The notes: generated by a model not told the origin, from the letters alone. Counted from the stretch's first letter, positions 10,101 through 17,937 are shown. The stretch: DNA of 64,000 bases from an uncultured Bacteroidales bacterium (GCA_900315175.1 OMYA01000006.1:19599-83598); one strand, 5' to 3'. Numbers and translations are program-made.

Positions 10101-11281
10101 GATGGCTCACATCCGACTCAACGTTCAACAGGCCTTACACCGAACGCATGAGCGAGACATATAACTACAAGGTGATAGTGGAGCCGTTCACCGACTTGAA
10201 GATTGAAGTCAGCGGTAACCGCGCCTACGCCGAGAACTTCTCCGAGTATTTTCGCGCCGATGAGATGGGAATATTCCAGTTCTACACCCCGACCACTGGC
10301 GGTAACTACAGCATCTCATACCTCATGACAGCCACCTCGTTCACTGACGGCGACAAGCTCTTCAACGACCTTCGTGAATACCGGCAAGAGATTGCTAACC
10401 GACTCGCGCACGAAAACGGCGCCTGGGTCAATATGGGTGAGCCATATATTCAGGATGAGAGCACCGGTGACATCTATCCATACGGTTACACATCGAACTC
10501 ACAGGAAGTGCTCACTTACGCCTTCCTCGCGGCATACAGCGGCAAGAGCCCGAGTAAAGTCTCATTCGGACTGTTCCAAAAAGTGGCATTGCCTAACTGG
10601 AGCGTCAACTTCACAGGACTCTCCAAAATTCCTGCCTTGAAAAAATATTTCAAGACAATCACTCTGACACACGCTTATAAATCGACATTCTCGATCTCAG
10701 CATGGGCAAACAACATCAATTACGATGCCAGCAACAATATGGCTGTGTATGCAGGTACCAACACCAGAGTCTCGCAGTACGACATGTCGCAGATCCTCGT
10801 CAGCGAGCAGTATGCCCCGTTGATAGGCGTCAATCTGGCGTTCAACAACAGCCTCACCCCTTCCATAGAATACAAGAAGACAAGGACAGTGACGTTGGGA
10901 TTCAGTAACAACCAAATCACCGAGGTTAACGGCCGTGAAATCGTCATCGGATGCGGCTACACCTTCAAAGACCTCGGATTCAGCATGTCGCTGTTCGACG
11001 GAAGCGGCTCGAGAAAGGTGAGCAACGACCTCAAACTGAAACTTGACATCGGATTCAGAAGAGACATGACCAAGTTGAGAAGCATCGACGAAGGCAACAG
11101 CCAGATCTCATCAGGCCAAGACAAAATCAATATTTATCTCACCGGAGACTACACTCTGAGCCAGCGTCTCGGCATGCAGGTGTTCTTCAAATACGACATG
11201 ACAAATCCGTTTATCGCCAATGCCTACAAGACAACCAACGTGTTTGCAGGTATCACGGCACGCTTCAGTTTGTCACAATAA
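4193..11281 (+). CDS. sprA: T9SS outer-membrane translocon protein SprA
   Basis: SprA (Sov in Porphyromonas) is the very large beta-barrel through which type IX secretion cargo crosses the outer membrane. The 2,362-residue length, the N-terminal signal peptide (LIYILTLLLVCLSYNANAQ, about 6-24) and the run of alternating aromatic/polar strands through the whole protein fit this family. An early motif GDFTYREPYIMTQDQY (about 65-80) and later stretches such as SYIDDFEGAKSTIDM (about 803-817) and NYEYEVPLKMTPWG are typical SprA-family text. The C-terminus ends in a strand with final residues GITARFSLSQ. ruvA lies directly upstream and gcvH downstream, the gene order known from other Bacteroidota. 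The other T9SS parts seen here are GldD/GldE, the plug protein and a CTD cargo; GldK-N and PorV are not in the window. Confidence 0.96.
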   Translation: MIIRKLIYILTLLLVCLSYNANAQSNDDPFGQGEQTGIQLKDPDNITRTIEYDPITGQYVFVSKIGDFTYREPYIMTQDQYSDFVQKKAINDYWKDRRESAMGSSNGNSLIPPIYVGGKVFDKIFGSNTIDIKLQGSADVTFGVKYQRRRDPSLTVAQQRTTNFDFTENIQLSASAKIGEKIQFKMSYNTKTQFSFENKFTLKYEGDEDDILQLIEAGNVSMPLQSTLITGTQSLFGFKTKLKFGKTTVTAIASYQDSETQNIAVSGGALTQDFSLEAIDYEENRHFFLSQYFRDNYEAALATLPTVTSDINITKIEVWVTNTNSNFDDCRNIVAFTDLGEGSEEWIYNDDKVHPNIYSGPLYPDNSANDLVQNMDTTQIRNLNTVTSYLTGMGYTSGRDFEKIQKARKLSANEYTVNRKLGFITLNITLNSNQTLAVAYQYTVIGQDGVFQVGEFSDQGIQEPNLLTAKMLKSTTVNTKMPMWDLMMKNVYNIRAYQVASTNFMMNILYLGNENGVATGYFADAPDNIREYSLLNLMGMDRLNSQNNPIEGGDGMFDFVNGAATNGGTINASTGRIYFTVLEPFGSQIREKIFPHNPELAEKYAYDSLYTMTKVMAQQYTDKNKYRLEGRYTSSSGSEINLNALNVQPGSVRVTAGGIPLVENVDYTVDYTLGRVTILNEALLNSGTTINVSLENNTALSTIRKTFLGARVEHEINPTFIVGGTILHLSERAYTTKVNYNDEPISNTIYGFDINYQTESQWLTDVLDKLPLYETKTMSRVTVSGEFARFIQGINKSSQQTGTSYIDDFEGAKSTIDMHQWNFWHLASTPQNQSHLFPEGSSSGLDNGKNRAKLAWYTIDQSVFYDRYGNLLPPNITNEELSDNRVRQVLLTEVYPNKDIQAGTSTNMSVLNLAYYPKDRGPYNYDTDNLNEDGTFTNPEDRWGGIMRAIESSDFNSTNVEYIEFWMMDPFYEGQDQTNIGQLYFNLGDISEDILRDGRKSYEHGLPTTSTVENVDTTVWGRVPSLQALVNAFNSDPDSRKYQDIGYDGLQDDDERSFYSDFLQTMRTKVNAAAYSKLSDDPSSDNYHYFRGSDYDSDPVYSSILERYKRYNGNEGNSPSETEYTEDYTTNNSTLPDQEDINGDNTLSESENYYQYVIELDPSKMRTSGQNFISDIREAVVQVANGTTQRVKWYQFRIPVREPSRVIGNIEGFSSIRFMRMFMKGFKSDIVLRFATLDLVRGEWRTYTNAIQAPGEYQPGDQTNHTVFEMSAVNVEENSGRRPVPYCIPPGIEQEVYTGATSTVRQNEQALQLTVKNLVDGDARGVYKTTEFDFRFYKKLKMFVHAESFSDTDPVLDNEVTAFIRFGSDLTDNYYEYEVPLKMTPWGTSITDEYGIWPESNNFEIEFEKVVNVKSNRNTAIANGNTEIKVNRLYVEHDGKNIIKVLGNPTISEVRSMMIGIRNPKVDGEVPQDKSVVVWVNELRMTDLTSDGGYAATGRVEAYLADLGRVTVAGSYKSSGYGSLETKITQNDLRSQRYYSVAADLDLGKFMAPEKSGMTVPVHIDHNNTTITPEYNPLDPDVKLKRSLQDLDSHGKDSLNALARDVTTQTNFNVTNMHKNRVGSKKPHFWDVENLNASYAYTNQEQSTPDLEYNRQKSHRGGIGYTYTTSAKPWTPFAKKKWASSSYMQLFKDFNLYYLPKSFSFNTEMFRQTHTQKMRNKSTGLVLLKETTAKTWDWTRNYDFRYDITKNLNFTYNASTQAYIYEPAGNPERDSDEWKANRDTVRDELMRFGSISRFNQTVKLNYTIPINKLPFCDWLGSTINYTGNYRWIANSRYTQVRQGNTIENDNNVQFTVSADMTKLYNRSTYLKNLLSPRRAPNNKGRSREQSNDSVQKKESVNIGKAIADNTLRILFSVKKITFTYAKNNGVSLPGFMTEPSMLGMDYAWAPGLGFVVGQNDHILNTAINKGWLTSDSTFNRPYTERMSETYNYKVIVEPFTDLKIEVSGNRAYAENFSEYFRADEMGIFQFYTPTTGGNYSISYLMTATSFTDGDKLFNDLREYRQEIANRLAHENGAWVNMGEPYIQDESTGDIYPYGYTSNSQEVLTYAFLAAYSGKSPSKVSFGLFQKVALPNWSVNFTGLSKIPALKKYFKTITLTHAYKSTFSISAWANNINYDASNNMAVYAGTNTRVSQYDMSQILVSEQYAPLIGVNLAFNNSLTPSIEYKKTRTVTLGFSNNQITEVNGREIVIGCGYTFKDLGFSMSLFDGSGSRKVSNDLKLKLDIGFRRDMTKLRSIDEGNSQISSGQDKINIYLTGDYTLSQRLGMQVFFKYDMTNPFIANAYKTTNVFAGITARFSLSQ

Positions 11282-11323
11282 AAAAATATTTTTACAAATA
11301 TGAATCATGATAAAAAAATGTCG

Positions 11324-11331
11324 TATTTTTG
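11324..11331 (+). promoter_or_regulatory. Promoter -7 element of gcvH
   Basis: TATTTTTG, an exact match, 42 bp before the gcvH ATG and 42 bp after the sprA stop. It suggests gcvH and the genes after it can be transcribed apart from sprA. Confidence 0.65.
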
Positions 11332-11373
11332 TGGCGGAAATTATTAAGTAAAAATTTATATTAAATAACAGAT

Positions 11374-11751
11374 ATGAACATTCCAACAAACTTAAAGTAC
11401 ACTAAGGATCACGAATGGATCCGTTTAGAAGGAGACAACGCATACATCGGTATCACTGACTATGCACAACACGAACTTGGCGACATCGTTTTTGTTGACG
11501 TCGACACACTTGACGAGACACTCGAAGCTGAAGAGACATTCGGCACAATCGAGGCTGTTAAGACATCTTCAGAGATGTTTATGCCAGTAGGCGGCAAGGT
11601 CATCGAATTCAACGAAGAACTCGCTGACGCTCCAGAAAAAGTCAACAGCGACCCATACGGCGAAGGCTGGATCATCAAAGTTGAAGTCACCAACGCAGCT
11701 GAGATGGACAACCTCCTCGATGCTGAAGGTTATAAAGCCCTCATCGGATAA
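11374..11751 (+). CDS. gcvH: Glycine cleavage system H protein
   Basis: Carries the lipoyl arm that shuttles the aminomethyl group between the P, T and L proteins of glycine cleavage. The lipoyl-lysine motif [14 protein letters not shown] places the modified Lys at residue 63. The 125-residue length is standard and the start [16 protein letters not shown] has the conserved HEW. No gcvP, gcvT or lipoyl synthase gene is nearby, so only the H component is seen. It follows sprA, which is the usual Bacteroidota order, and is followed 3 bp later by the TTG start of a VanZ-like protein. glyA at 24.6 kb is a functional partner in one-carbon metabolism. Confidence 0.97.
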   Translation: MNIPTNLKYTKDHEWIRLEGDNAYIGITDYAQHELGDIVFVDVDTLDETLEAEETFGTIEAVKTSSEMFMPVGGKVIEFNEELADAPEKVNSDPYGEGWIIKVEVTNAAEMDNLLDAEGYKALIG

Positions 11752-11754
11752 TCT

Positions 11755-12159
11755 TTGGCACGTCTGACAAGACATATCTACCCCGGCCTGTTCTGCGGTA
11801 TCATAATCATGGTAATCTGCGGCCTGCCGGGGTCTTATTTTCCTCACGTCAGGAATTTCTGGGAATGGTTAGGCCCCGACAAACTAATCCATACACTGAT
11901 GTTTGCCATCCTATCCTTCTCAATTATTTTTGGCTATAGGGAAGAATATTGCCAACGCGAAAAACCGTATCGCATTAAGCTTCAACTGATTACGCTGTTG
12001 ATTTCAGCAACCTACGGTGCCGTCACCGAGATGATGCAAGCCTACATCTTCAAAGGAAGATACGGCAGCGCCTACGATTTTCTCGCCGACGTAATCGGTT
12101 GTGTATTAGGCATTTTCATATTTAAAATCATTTTCCGAAAAAAAATGATAAAAAAATAG
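11755..12159 (+). CDS. VanZ-like family membrane protein
   Basis: A 134-residue membrane protein with three to four predicted helices (about 10-28, 42-60, 76-92, 105-124). GPDKLIHTLMFAILSF near 41-56 and YGSAYDFLADVIGCVLG near 102-118 match the VanZ-like pattern (DK-x-x-H, then D-x-x-A/D-x-x-G). The start is TTG, 3 bp after the gcvH stop; no ATG in frame precedes the first helix. The gene order gcvH, VanZ-like, tonB recurs in Bacteroidota. Biochemical role is unknown for most members. Confidence 0.8.
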   Translation: MARLTRHIYPGLFCGIIIMVICGLPGSYFPHVRNFWEWLGPDKLIHTLMFAILSFSIIFGYREEYCQREKPYRIKLQLITLLISATYGAVTEMMQAYIFKGRYGSAYDFLADVIGCVLGIFIFKIIFRKKMIKK

Positions 12160-12171
12160 CTCGATATTCAA

Positions 12172-12180
12172 TAATTTTTG
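12172..12180 (+). promoter_or_regulatory. Probable -7 element of tonB
   Basis: TAATTTTTG has one extra T relative to TAnnTTTG. It overlaps an upstream in-frame ATG at 12178, which supports the tonB start at 12223. Confidence 0.45.
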
Positions 12181-12222
12181 CTAACTTCGCAGCGTTTTTC
12201 AACAAGAATAAAATTTAATATT

Positions 12223-12903
12223 ATGGAAATAAAAAAATCAGCAAAAGCGAATCTTGACGACAAGAAGTTAACATTCACACTCATCGGATTGGTCGTTGCA
12301 TTGTTTATTGTCTGGCGTGTCTTCGAATACAGAAGCTACGACAAGCAGGAATATGAGGCCTTCACAAGAACAGTGGAAGTTATGGATGAGGAAATGGAAA
12401 TCACAAAACAGGAACAGCCAAAACCTCAGGTCCAAGCTCCAAAACCACAGGTCACACAAATCCAAGTGGTGGAAGACGACACTGAAGTCGAAGACATCGA
12501 TATCAACGCTGAAGTCGACCAGGACGAGGTCATCGAGGATTACACTTACGAAGCTCCTGAAATCGAAGAAGAAGAAATCGTCGAAGAGGAAGTGTTCCTT
12601 TCTGTTGAGGAAAACCCTGAATTCCCTGGCGGTCCTGCAAAACTTCTCGAATATATCCAGAAAAACCTCAAATACCCTATGATGGCACGCGAAAGCGACA
12701 TCCAAGGTAGAGTGTTCGTGGGATTCGTCGTCGAAAAAGACGGCTCTATCTCCAACGTGAAAGTGCTCCGTGGCATCGGCGGCGGCTGCGACGAAGAAGC
12801 AGTACGCGTGGTGCAGAGCCTGCCTAAATTCAAACCCGGCAAACAACGCGGTAACCCAGTGCGTGTTCAGTACACACTGCCTATCGTGTTCAAACTTCAG
12901 TAG
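12223..12903 (+). CDS. tonB: TonB family energy transducer
   Basis: Spans the periplasm to pass proton-motive energy from ExbB/ExbD to outer-membrane receptors. I start it at MEIKKSAKANLDDKK (12223), not at the in-frame ATG at 12178, because a likely promoter overlaps the latter and this start gives the usual short cytoplasmic tail. One membrane helix (LIGLVVALFIVWRVF, about 17-31) is followed by a Pro/Gln/Glu-rich linker (about 60-125). The C-terminal TonB domain contains NPEFPGGPAKLLEYI, YPMMARESDIQGRV, GRVFVGFVVEKDGSI and PGKQRGNPV, ending in a final beta-strand YTLPIVFKLQ. It shares its stop with the GTG start of the LytTR gene. ExbB/ExbD genes lie at 56.7-59.1 kb. Confidence 0.92.
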   Translation: MEIKKSAKANLDDKKLTFTLIGLVVALFIVWRVFEYRSYDKQEYEAFTRTVEVMDEEMEITKQEQPKPQVQAPKPQVTQIQVVEDDTEVEDIDINAEVDQDEVIEDYTYEAPEIEEEEIVEEEVFLSVEENPEFPGGPAKLLEYIQKNLKYPMMARESDIQGRVFVGFVVEKDGSISNVKVLRGIGGGCDEEAVRVVQSLPKFKPGKQRGNPVRVQYTLPIVFKLQ

Positions 12904-13805
12904 TGGATACAACAAAGTATAAACTGAAAATATTCGGCAACAAGGAGCTGCCAAGCTACTTGTTGGAAACAAACAACGTGGTGAGGATGATACTCTTCAC
13001 CACTGTTTATTCTTTGGTGTTCATAAACATCTTCCGACCATTTAACTCCGAAACATGGATTCACAACACCAACAGCACCAACTACTTCATGTACTCGTCA
13101 CTAATGGTGCTGTTAGGCATGGTCGTAGTGTCTCTGAGCCGAGTCATAATGAACCTCGTGGTGAAAAAAATACAACTCACCTTCCCCGACTACCTCATCT
13201 GGCTCGTAAGCGACGCCGTGTTACTCTCCATATTGTACACCTTCATGGCATATAAAGTGGGTTTTATCGATAATTTCCTCAACGACAACCCCGAAATGAC
13301 CACTTGGGAAGCCATCTACTCCATCTTCTGGAAATCTACAGCCAACACGGTCTGGATGCTGCTCATCCCCTACACCATCTCACTCCTTTTCCTTGATAAT
13401 CAATATCTTAAAAACAGAATAAAAGACATCGGCTCAAGAATACCCGAAAGCAACATCGTGCATCTTAAAGACGAAAAAGGCGAAATACGCCTGTCTATCA
13501 ACATTGAGAACATCCTTTATGCCGAAGCTGCCGATAACTACGTGATTATCAAATACATAAACAACGACAAAATCGTCGACTTCCTCCTGAGAACCAACCT
13601 CAAGAAACTGTCCGACGACCTCCGCGACACCCCTTTACAACGGTGCCACCGTTCGTTTATGATCAACCTGCTGCATGTCACATCGTTAAAAAAAGACGTG
13701 ACAGAGTTCATCATACAGTTCGACACCACAAGCATCAAAGACATCACAGTGTCGAAGACCTATCAGGAAGCTATCATGGACGCGTTCATGAAATACCAGA
13801 AATAA
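12903..13805 (+). CDS. Membrane-anchored LytTR DNA-binding regulator
   Basis: A 300-residue protein with an N-terminal membrane part and a C-terminal LytTR DNA-binding domain. Four hydrophobic helices are seen at about 26-44, 60-80, 98-120 and 146-166. The LytTR domain (about 195-297) shows NILYAEAADNYVIIKY, then FLLRTNLKKLSDDL and QRCHRSFMINL, the conserved LytTR blocks. No receiver or histidine kinase domain is present. GTG start overlaps the tonB stop (TAGTG), so translation is probably coupled. Membrane-bound LytTR regulators without a response regulator domain are known; what signal this one senses cannot be read. The next gene, a TPR protein, starts 2 bp after its stop. Confidence 0.88.
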   Translation: MDTTKYKLKIFGNKELPSYLLETNNVVRMILFTTVYSLVFINIFRPFNSETWIHNTNSTNYFMYSSLMVLLGMVVVSLSRVIMNLVVKKIQLTFPDYLIWLVSDAVLLSILYTFMAYKVGFIDNFLNDNPEMTTWEAIYSIFWKSTANTVWMLLIPYTISLLFLDNQYLKNRIKDIGSRIPESNIVHLKDEKGEIRLSINIENILYAEAADNYVIIKYINNDKIVDFLLRTNLKKLSDDLRDTPLQRCHRSFMINLLHVTSLKKDVTEFIIQFDTTSIKDITVSKTYQEAIMDAFMKYQK

Positions 13806-13807
13806 CC

Positions 13808-15751
13808 TTGAAAAAGCTCGTCGTCATATTGTTTTTTCTCCTCGTTTCCTTGACGGAAATGTGCGCGCAGATAAACCATAAGCACTACATCCTTATGGGC
13901 AAGGTGGAGCTTTCGAAGGAGAACTATACCGAGGCGATACACAATTTCAACATAGCCACCATCGCAAAACCCAACGATTTCGAGGCTTATTTCCTCCGCG
14001 GAATAGCAAAATTCAGCCTTGGTGACTACAGCGGCGCCGTTGAGGACTTCACACGGACCCTCGAGATACATCCGCTATATGTGCGAGCCTACCATTATCG
14101 TGGCGTCGCCAACGACAGGCTCTCTAACTACGCCGATGCCATGACCGACTATAAACAAGCCATCAGCCTCGACCCGTTCAGCGAAGAGCTGCACATCGCC
14201 TCAGGCTCTACACTGATGCATCTCAACGACTATCAAAACGCTGTGGCTGAATTCGACACAGCATTGATAATCAATCCGGAAAACGCCAACGCATACATAT
14301 CACGAGGCATCGCAAAACGCTACCTCAACGACCTCGACGGAGCTTTGATTGACATGAACAACGCCGTCTATTACGACTATTTCAACATCGAAGCCGTGGT
14401 AAGAAAAGGCATGATAGAACTCGAACGCGAGGAATATCAGGATGCGATGGCCGACTTCAACAACGCGCTGCGCATGGATAAGGACAACCCTCTCATCTAT
14501 TTCAACAGAGCCATAGCTTACCTTAACCTCGGCGACACCACGGCGGCATTGAAAGACTATGAGAAGGTGAACAACCTCGACCAACGCAACGCCCTCACCT
14601 ACTTCAACCGCGCCATCATTTATTCCATCCGCGAAGAATACGACGTGGCACTGGCTCTATACAATAAGGTGATTGAGATAAATCCGCAAAACATATACGG
14701 ATACTTCAACCGAGGCATCCTTTTCTATAAGATGAAGGATTGGGACGCCGCCGAAGACGACTTCACCACAGTCATCGAACTCTTTCCCGACTTCATCGAT
14801 GCGTGGATAAACAGAGCGGTGGTGAAATTTGAGAAAAACGACATCCAAGGGGCGGAACAAGACCAATGGCATGCCAAACAAATCATGGCGTTCGTGAGCG
14901 AAGACCAAGCCAACGTCGACTCCCTCTTCGCACACTACTCCAAGATGGATTACAACAAAATCATCAACTTCGAGTCTGACTTCGTCGACGGCAACCGCCA
15001 AAAGACCCTCATACAGTTTGCCGACATCGATATCAGACCTCGCGGAAGCCTCATCGTAAACATCACAGGAAACGAAAACTACTATATCGACGCCACGCTC
15101 AGCCAGATTTCGCAAACCAACAACCTCGACGGGAAACTGGCATTTGTAGTGAACGATTTGTTTAATCCCAACCATCAATCCTATATCAACGATTCTATCA
15201 TAGAATCAATTGACAATCAGAATCTTAGAGAGTTTGTCAACGGCATTTACAACTTCGAGATTTTCAATTACCAAAGAGGCGAGACGATTTTCAAATCGCT
15301 GCTCGACGACCCTGTTTGGGGCACCTATGCTGGTATCAACCTGTCGGCATTGCAAAACGCCAAAGCAGAGCTGATTGTCAACGACAAGAGTTACGACAAC
15401 TCCATCTACATCACGCAGAAAAAAACAACGGAGAGTTTCACGCAGCCACAAGAAAAGCCTGATTATCAACAATCTCTGATTACGATTACCAACGTCCTGA
15501 ATAAAAACAGAAAAAACCCTTACGTTTGGTACAACCTTGGCAACATCCATCTGCAGATGCAGGAGTTCGAAAAGGCTATTGAAGACTACACCAAAGCAAT
15601 CCAATTTGAGAAAAACCTCGCCGAAGCGTATTACAACCGTGCGTTGACGCTTCTTTATCTTAACAATAAAGCACAGGCTATCAAGGACTTGAGCAAAGCC
15701 GGTGAGCTCGGCATCCAAGAGGCTTACGTGGTGATGAAGAGGTTTAATTAA
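13808..15751 (+). CDS. Secreted tetratricopeptide repeat protein
   Basis: A 647-residue exported protein built almost wholly of TPR units. I start it at the TTG at 13808, 2 bp after the LytTR stop; it gives MKKLVVILFFLLVSLTEMCAQ-type signal peptide text. The ORF remains open 55 codons upstream, but that part lies inside the LytTR gene in another frame. TPR repeats of 34 residues run from about 24 to 385, e.g. AYFLRGIAKFSLGDYSGAVEDF, and two more occur at the C-terminus (VWYNLGNIHLQMQEFEKAIEDY). Between them is a non-TPR segment (about 400-560) rich in beta-type text. Likely periplasmic protein-protein scaffold; partner unknown. It ends 8 bp inside the convergent minus-strand gene. Confidence 0.85.
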   Translation: MKKLVVILFFLLVSLTEMCAQINHKHYILMGKVELSKENYTEAIHNFNIATIAKPNDFEAYFLRGIAKFSLGDYSGAVEDFTRTLEIHPLYVRAYHYRGVANDRLSNYADAMTDYKQAISLDPFSEELHIASGSTLMHLNDYQNAVAEFDTALIINPENANAYISRGIAKRYLNDLDGALIDMNNAVYYDYFNIEAVVRKGMIELEREEYQDAMADFNNALRMDKDNPLIYFNRAIAYLNLGDTTAALKDYEKVNNLDQRNALTYFNRAIIYSIREEYDVALALYNKVIEINPQNIYGYFNRGILFYKMKDWDAAEDDFTTVIELFPDFIDAWINRAVVKFEKNDIQGAEQDQWHAKQIMAFVSEDQANVDSLFAHYSKMDYNKIINFESDFVDGNRQKTLIQFADIDIRPRGSLIVNITGNENYYIDATLSQISQTNNLDGKLAFVVNDLFNPNHQSYINDSIIESIDNQNLREFVNGIYNFEIFNYQRGETIFKSLLDDPVWGTYAGINLSALQNAKAELIVNDKSYDNSIYITQKKTTESFTQPQEKPDYQQSLITITNVLNKNRKNPYVWYNLGNIHLQMQEFEKAIEDYTKAIQFEKNLAEAYYNRALTLLYLNNKAQAIKDLSKAGELGIQEAYVVMKRFN

Positions 15752-16184
15752 TCAGTTCCTCATCGACTTTTGAGAATTTGTGGTTCACCCCAAAATCGTC
15801 ATCGTATTCCATAACATCAAGTTCAAGAACCTTCAAGTTATAGATTTTCGGAATCACACCGCCGATTTCCATTTTATAATAATGGGTGAAGATATTGTGC
15901 TCAAGAGACCAATCGAGTTTAGTACCCTCATCTTCAAGGACATCGTCGGAAAGATCCCAGGTGACGGCTGTACCGTCGTCGTTGTAGCGATAATACAGTT
16001 CTTCTTCCTTCCACACGCCAATCAGCAGGTCGGCATCAAACTCAATGTCATGAAAAACAGGCGGTTCCACCACTTCTGGCTGGTAATATTTTTTATGGTC
16101 GGAAAACCAGATGTAATAAACTGCAAAAGCGACACCTGCCGCCGCCAAAACAATCAAAATCGTAATCCAAAGCTTTTTTTTCAT
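15744..16184 (-). CDS. Small single-pass membrane or exported protein
   Basis: 146 residues: a basic N-terminus, a hydrophobic segment (LWITILIVLAAAGVAFAVYYI, about 5-25) that may be an anchor or uncleaved signal, then a soluble acidic domain. The LIGVWKEEELYYRYNDDGTAV stretch (about 54-74) recalls the opening strand pair of lipocalin-like domains (GxW... then DGT), but I cannot confirm a family. It lies 19 bp after the stop of the transglutaminase-like gene on the same strand, so the two are probably co-transcribed. Its 3' end overlaps the TPR gene by 8 bp. Confidence 0.75.
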   Translation of the reverse strand: MKKKLWITILIVLAAAGVAFAVYYIWFSDHKKYYQPEVVEPPVFHDIEFDADLLIGVWKEEELYYRYNDDGTAVTWDLSDDVLEDEGTKLDWSLEHNIFTHYYKMEIGGVIPKIYNLKVLELDVMEYDDDFGVNHKFSKVDEELIN

Positions 16185-16203
16185 AACATATTCTTTTAAT
16201 TTG

Positions 16204-17829
16204 TCATTTCTTCAGTTTAATCACTTTCGGTGTTTTATTCTTATACTGCGGCATTGTCATGCCAATGGATGCGTTGATGTACGTCGGGTCGCAGACGTAA
16301 TATTTCTTGCCGCCGTACATGAAGCCGTCGCCTTTGACCTCGGCGTCGTCACCGAACCAGACAGCCGTCGCCACGTGCCCTTCGTATTGTAGTCCAATAA
16401 CCTTGGCGTTGGTGTATTTCTGCACCAGCCAGGCGAACATTGCCGAACGGTCTTCGCAGTCGCAGTAAGGATAGCCTATCACCTCTTCCGGATAGAAATA
16501 TTTCTCATAGCCGAACTGTTCCTCGTCGGTCTTATAGTCGAAGCCTGTCTGCACGAAATGGAGCAGCATTGCGATGAACTGTGTGGGCGTGTAATCATTT
16601 TTCATCTCGTTGAATTTCTTCTGCAACACCTGCTGCGCCTCGATGGCCACCGGACTCTGGAAATATATCGGGAACACCGTCATCGGGACATCGTCGAGAT
16701 ATGCCATGTGCGCTTTGTTGTACGGCAATGTGATGTTGTCGGTTTTCGTGAGTTTCACGGTTCTCTTCACATCACATTGGCCCATGTTAAGGTTGTTGTT
16801 GAAGTCGAGGCACATCTGTCGTTTCTCGGCGTCTTGTTTGCAGTAATCGTAGGAATACACGGCCTCGCTGGCTTTTCCGCCGCCGTACACTGTGTAATAT
16901 TTCACTTGGGTCTTGCCAGAATCGTCGTCATTGAAGCGGAAATAAGTGTAGGAATACACCTGTTTGCTGTTGTCGAGTGCAATGAGGAGCGTCAGTGCTC
17001 CCGACTCCTGACCGCGTGCCAGACGAGTCTTGAAACCGCCTTCATTTCTAAGCATATAGAAGCAGAAAAGCACTCTGTCGTTCACATTTGCGAACATCCT
17101 CTCCGAGAGGGTGCGCAGGAGGCAGAAATAGCCCCATTCGTTCAGCCCGAACTCATTGACAACGTTGTCGATTTCACCCCACAAGGCATGCGTCTCATCC
17201 TGGCATTTCGATATGTTCGTGAAATAATTGGCAACCTGTTTCTCCTCGATTCCGGTGCTTGTCATCTTCAATTTCGGGTCAACATGAACGGTTACCTGAC
17301 GACCATAAAAATTAAGCAAAATATTAGCGCTGTTGTCGATATTCAATCTCTTCGACTTGTCGAAATCCTTTGTCGGCAGCTCGACAGGTCCCTCAGCGCC
17401 GAGGCGGCTTTTCAGCTCGTAGTTATTGTCGTCATCATCCTCATACGCCACAGCAATCGAATGTGTCACTTTGGGCAGTTCCTCTTCCTTGTTAAACCTG
17501 ATTTCCGATGACTTTATAACGATGTCTTCACCTGTATTTTCAGCCACTGGCATCTTTTCCATCTTAGGTTGCGACATAGCGAGTCTGTCTTTCGCGAAAT
17601 CGTTGAAAAGCTCCCATTGCTTCGCCACGAAATCGGCAAACTCCTTATTCTGTTTTTCAATATATTCCTGCATTTCCTTGTTCTTATCAGCCACACCTTT
17701 CTGATAAGCAGCCTGCTTTTCCTGCAGCTGTTTGTTTCTTTGCTGTATAAACTTCTGATACTCATCATCTTGCGAAAACGAAGCAAAAGCGGCAACGATA
17801 AAAGTCAGGGTAAAAATCAGTTTTTTCAT
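16204..17829 (-). CDS. Secreted transglutaminase-like protein
   Basis: 541 residues beginning MKKLIFTLTFIVAAFASFSQ, a signal peptide. An ATG four codons upstream (17841) is in frame but would leave almost no leader after the promoter at 17852-17859, so I prefer 17829. Residues 22-60 are Gln/Lys/Glu-rich and probably coiled coil. The C-terminal domain has the papain-like transglutaminase triad pattern: CDCEDRSAMF (Cys near 458), YEGHVATAV (His near 485) and YYVCDPTYIN (Asp near 514). This resembles bacterial transglutaminase-like cysteine protease domains. The middle (150-380) has no family I recognise. Substrate is unknown. It heads a two-gene unit with the small membrane protein downstream. 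Confidence 0.8.
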   Translation of the reverse strand: MKKLIFTLTFIVAAFASFSQDDEYQKFIQQRNKQLQEKQAAYQKGVADKNKEMQEYIEKQNKEFADFVAKQWELFNDFAKDRLAMSQPKMEKMPVAENTGEDIVIKSSEIRFNKEEELPKVTHSIAVAYEDDDDNNYELKSRLGAEGPVELPTKDFDKSKRLNIDNSANILLNFYGRQVTVHVDPKLKMTSTGIEEKQVANYFTNISKCQDETHALWGEIDNVVNEFGLNEWGYFCLLRTLSERMFANVNDRVLFCFYMLRNEGGFKTRLARGQESGALTLLIALDNSKQVYSYTYFRFNDDDSGKTQVKYYTVYGGGKASEAVYSYDYCKQDAEKRQMCLDFNNNLNMGQCDVKRTVKLTKTDNITLPYNKAHMAYLDDVPMTVFPIYFQSPVAIEAQQVLQKKFNEMKNDYTPTQFIAMLLHFVQTGFDYKTDEEQFGYEKYFYPEEVIGYPYCDCEDRSAMFAWLVQKYTNAKVIGLQYEGHVATAVWFGDDAEVKGDGFMYGGKKYYVCDPTYINASIGMTMPQYKNKTPKVIKLKK

Positions 17830-17851
17830 GTGCGTTTCCATTTTAACTCTG

Positions 17852-17859
17852 CAAAAATA
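17852..17859 (-). promoter_or_regulatory. Promoter -7 element of the transglutaminase-like gene
   Basis: TATTTTTG on the minus strand, exact match. Its position 11 bp from the ATG at 17841 favours the ATG at 17829. Confidence 0.6.
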
Positions 17860-17913
17860 ATAAAATTGTTGATAATTGTTCTAACACAAGTATTATTTTT
17901 CAGAAAAAAACTA

Positions 17914-17921
17914 TATCTTTG
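17914..17921 (+). promoter_or_regulatory. Promoter -7 element of the FtsB/DivIC gene
   Basis: TATCTTTG, an exact match, 16 bp before the ATG at 17938. It is divergent from the promoter at 17852-17859. Confidence 0.7.
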
Positions 17922-17937
17922 CAAAAAATTTTGACAG

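Noticed and set aside
11290..11373. Glycine riboswitch before gcvH
   Set aside because: The 90-bp gap is AT-rich, with a consensus promoter and no room for the aptamer structure.
13643..13807. 55-codon N-terminal extension of the TPR ORF
   Set aside because: Overlaps the LytTR coding end in another frame; the signal peptide begins at TTG 13808.
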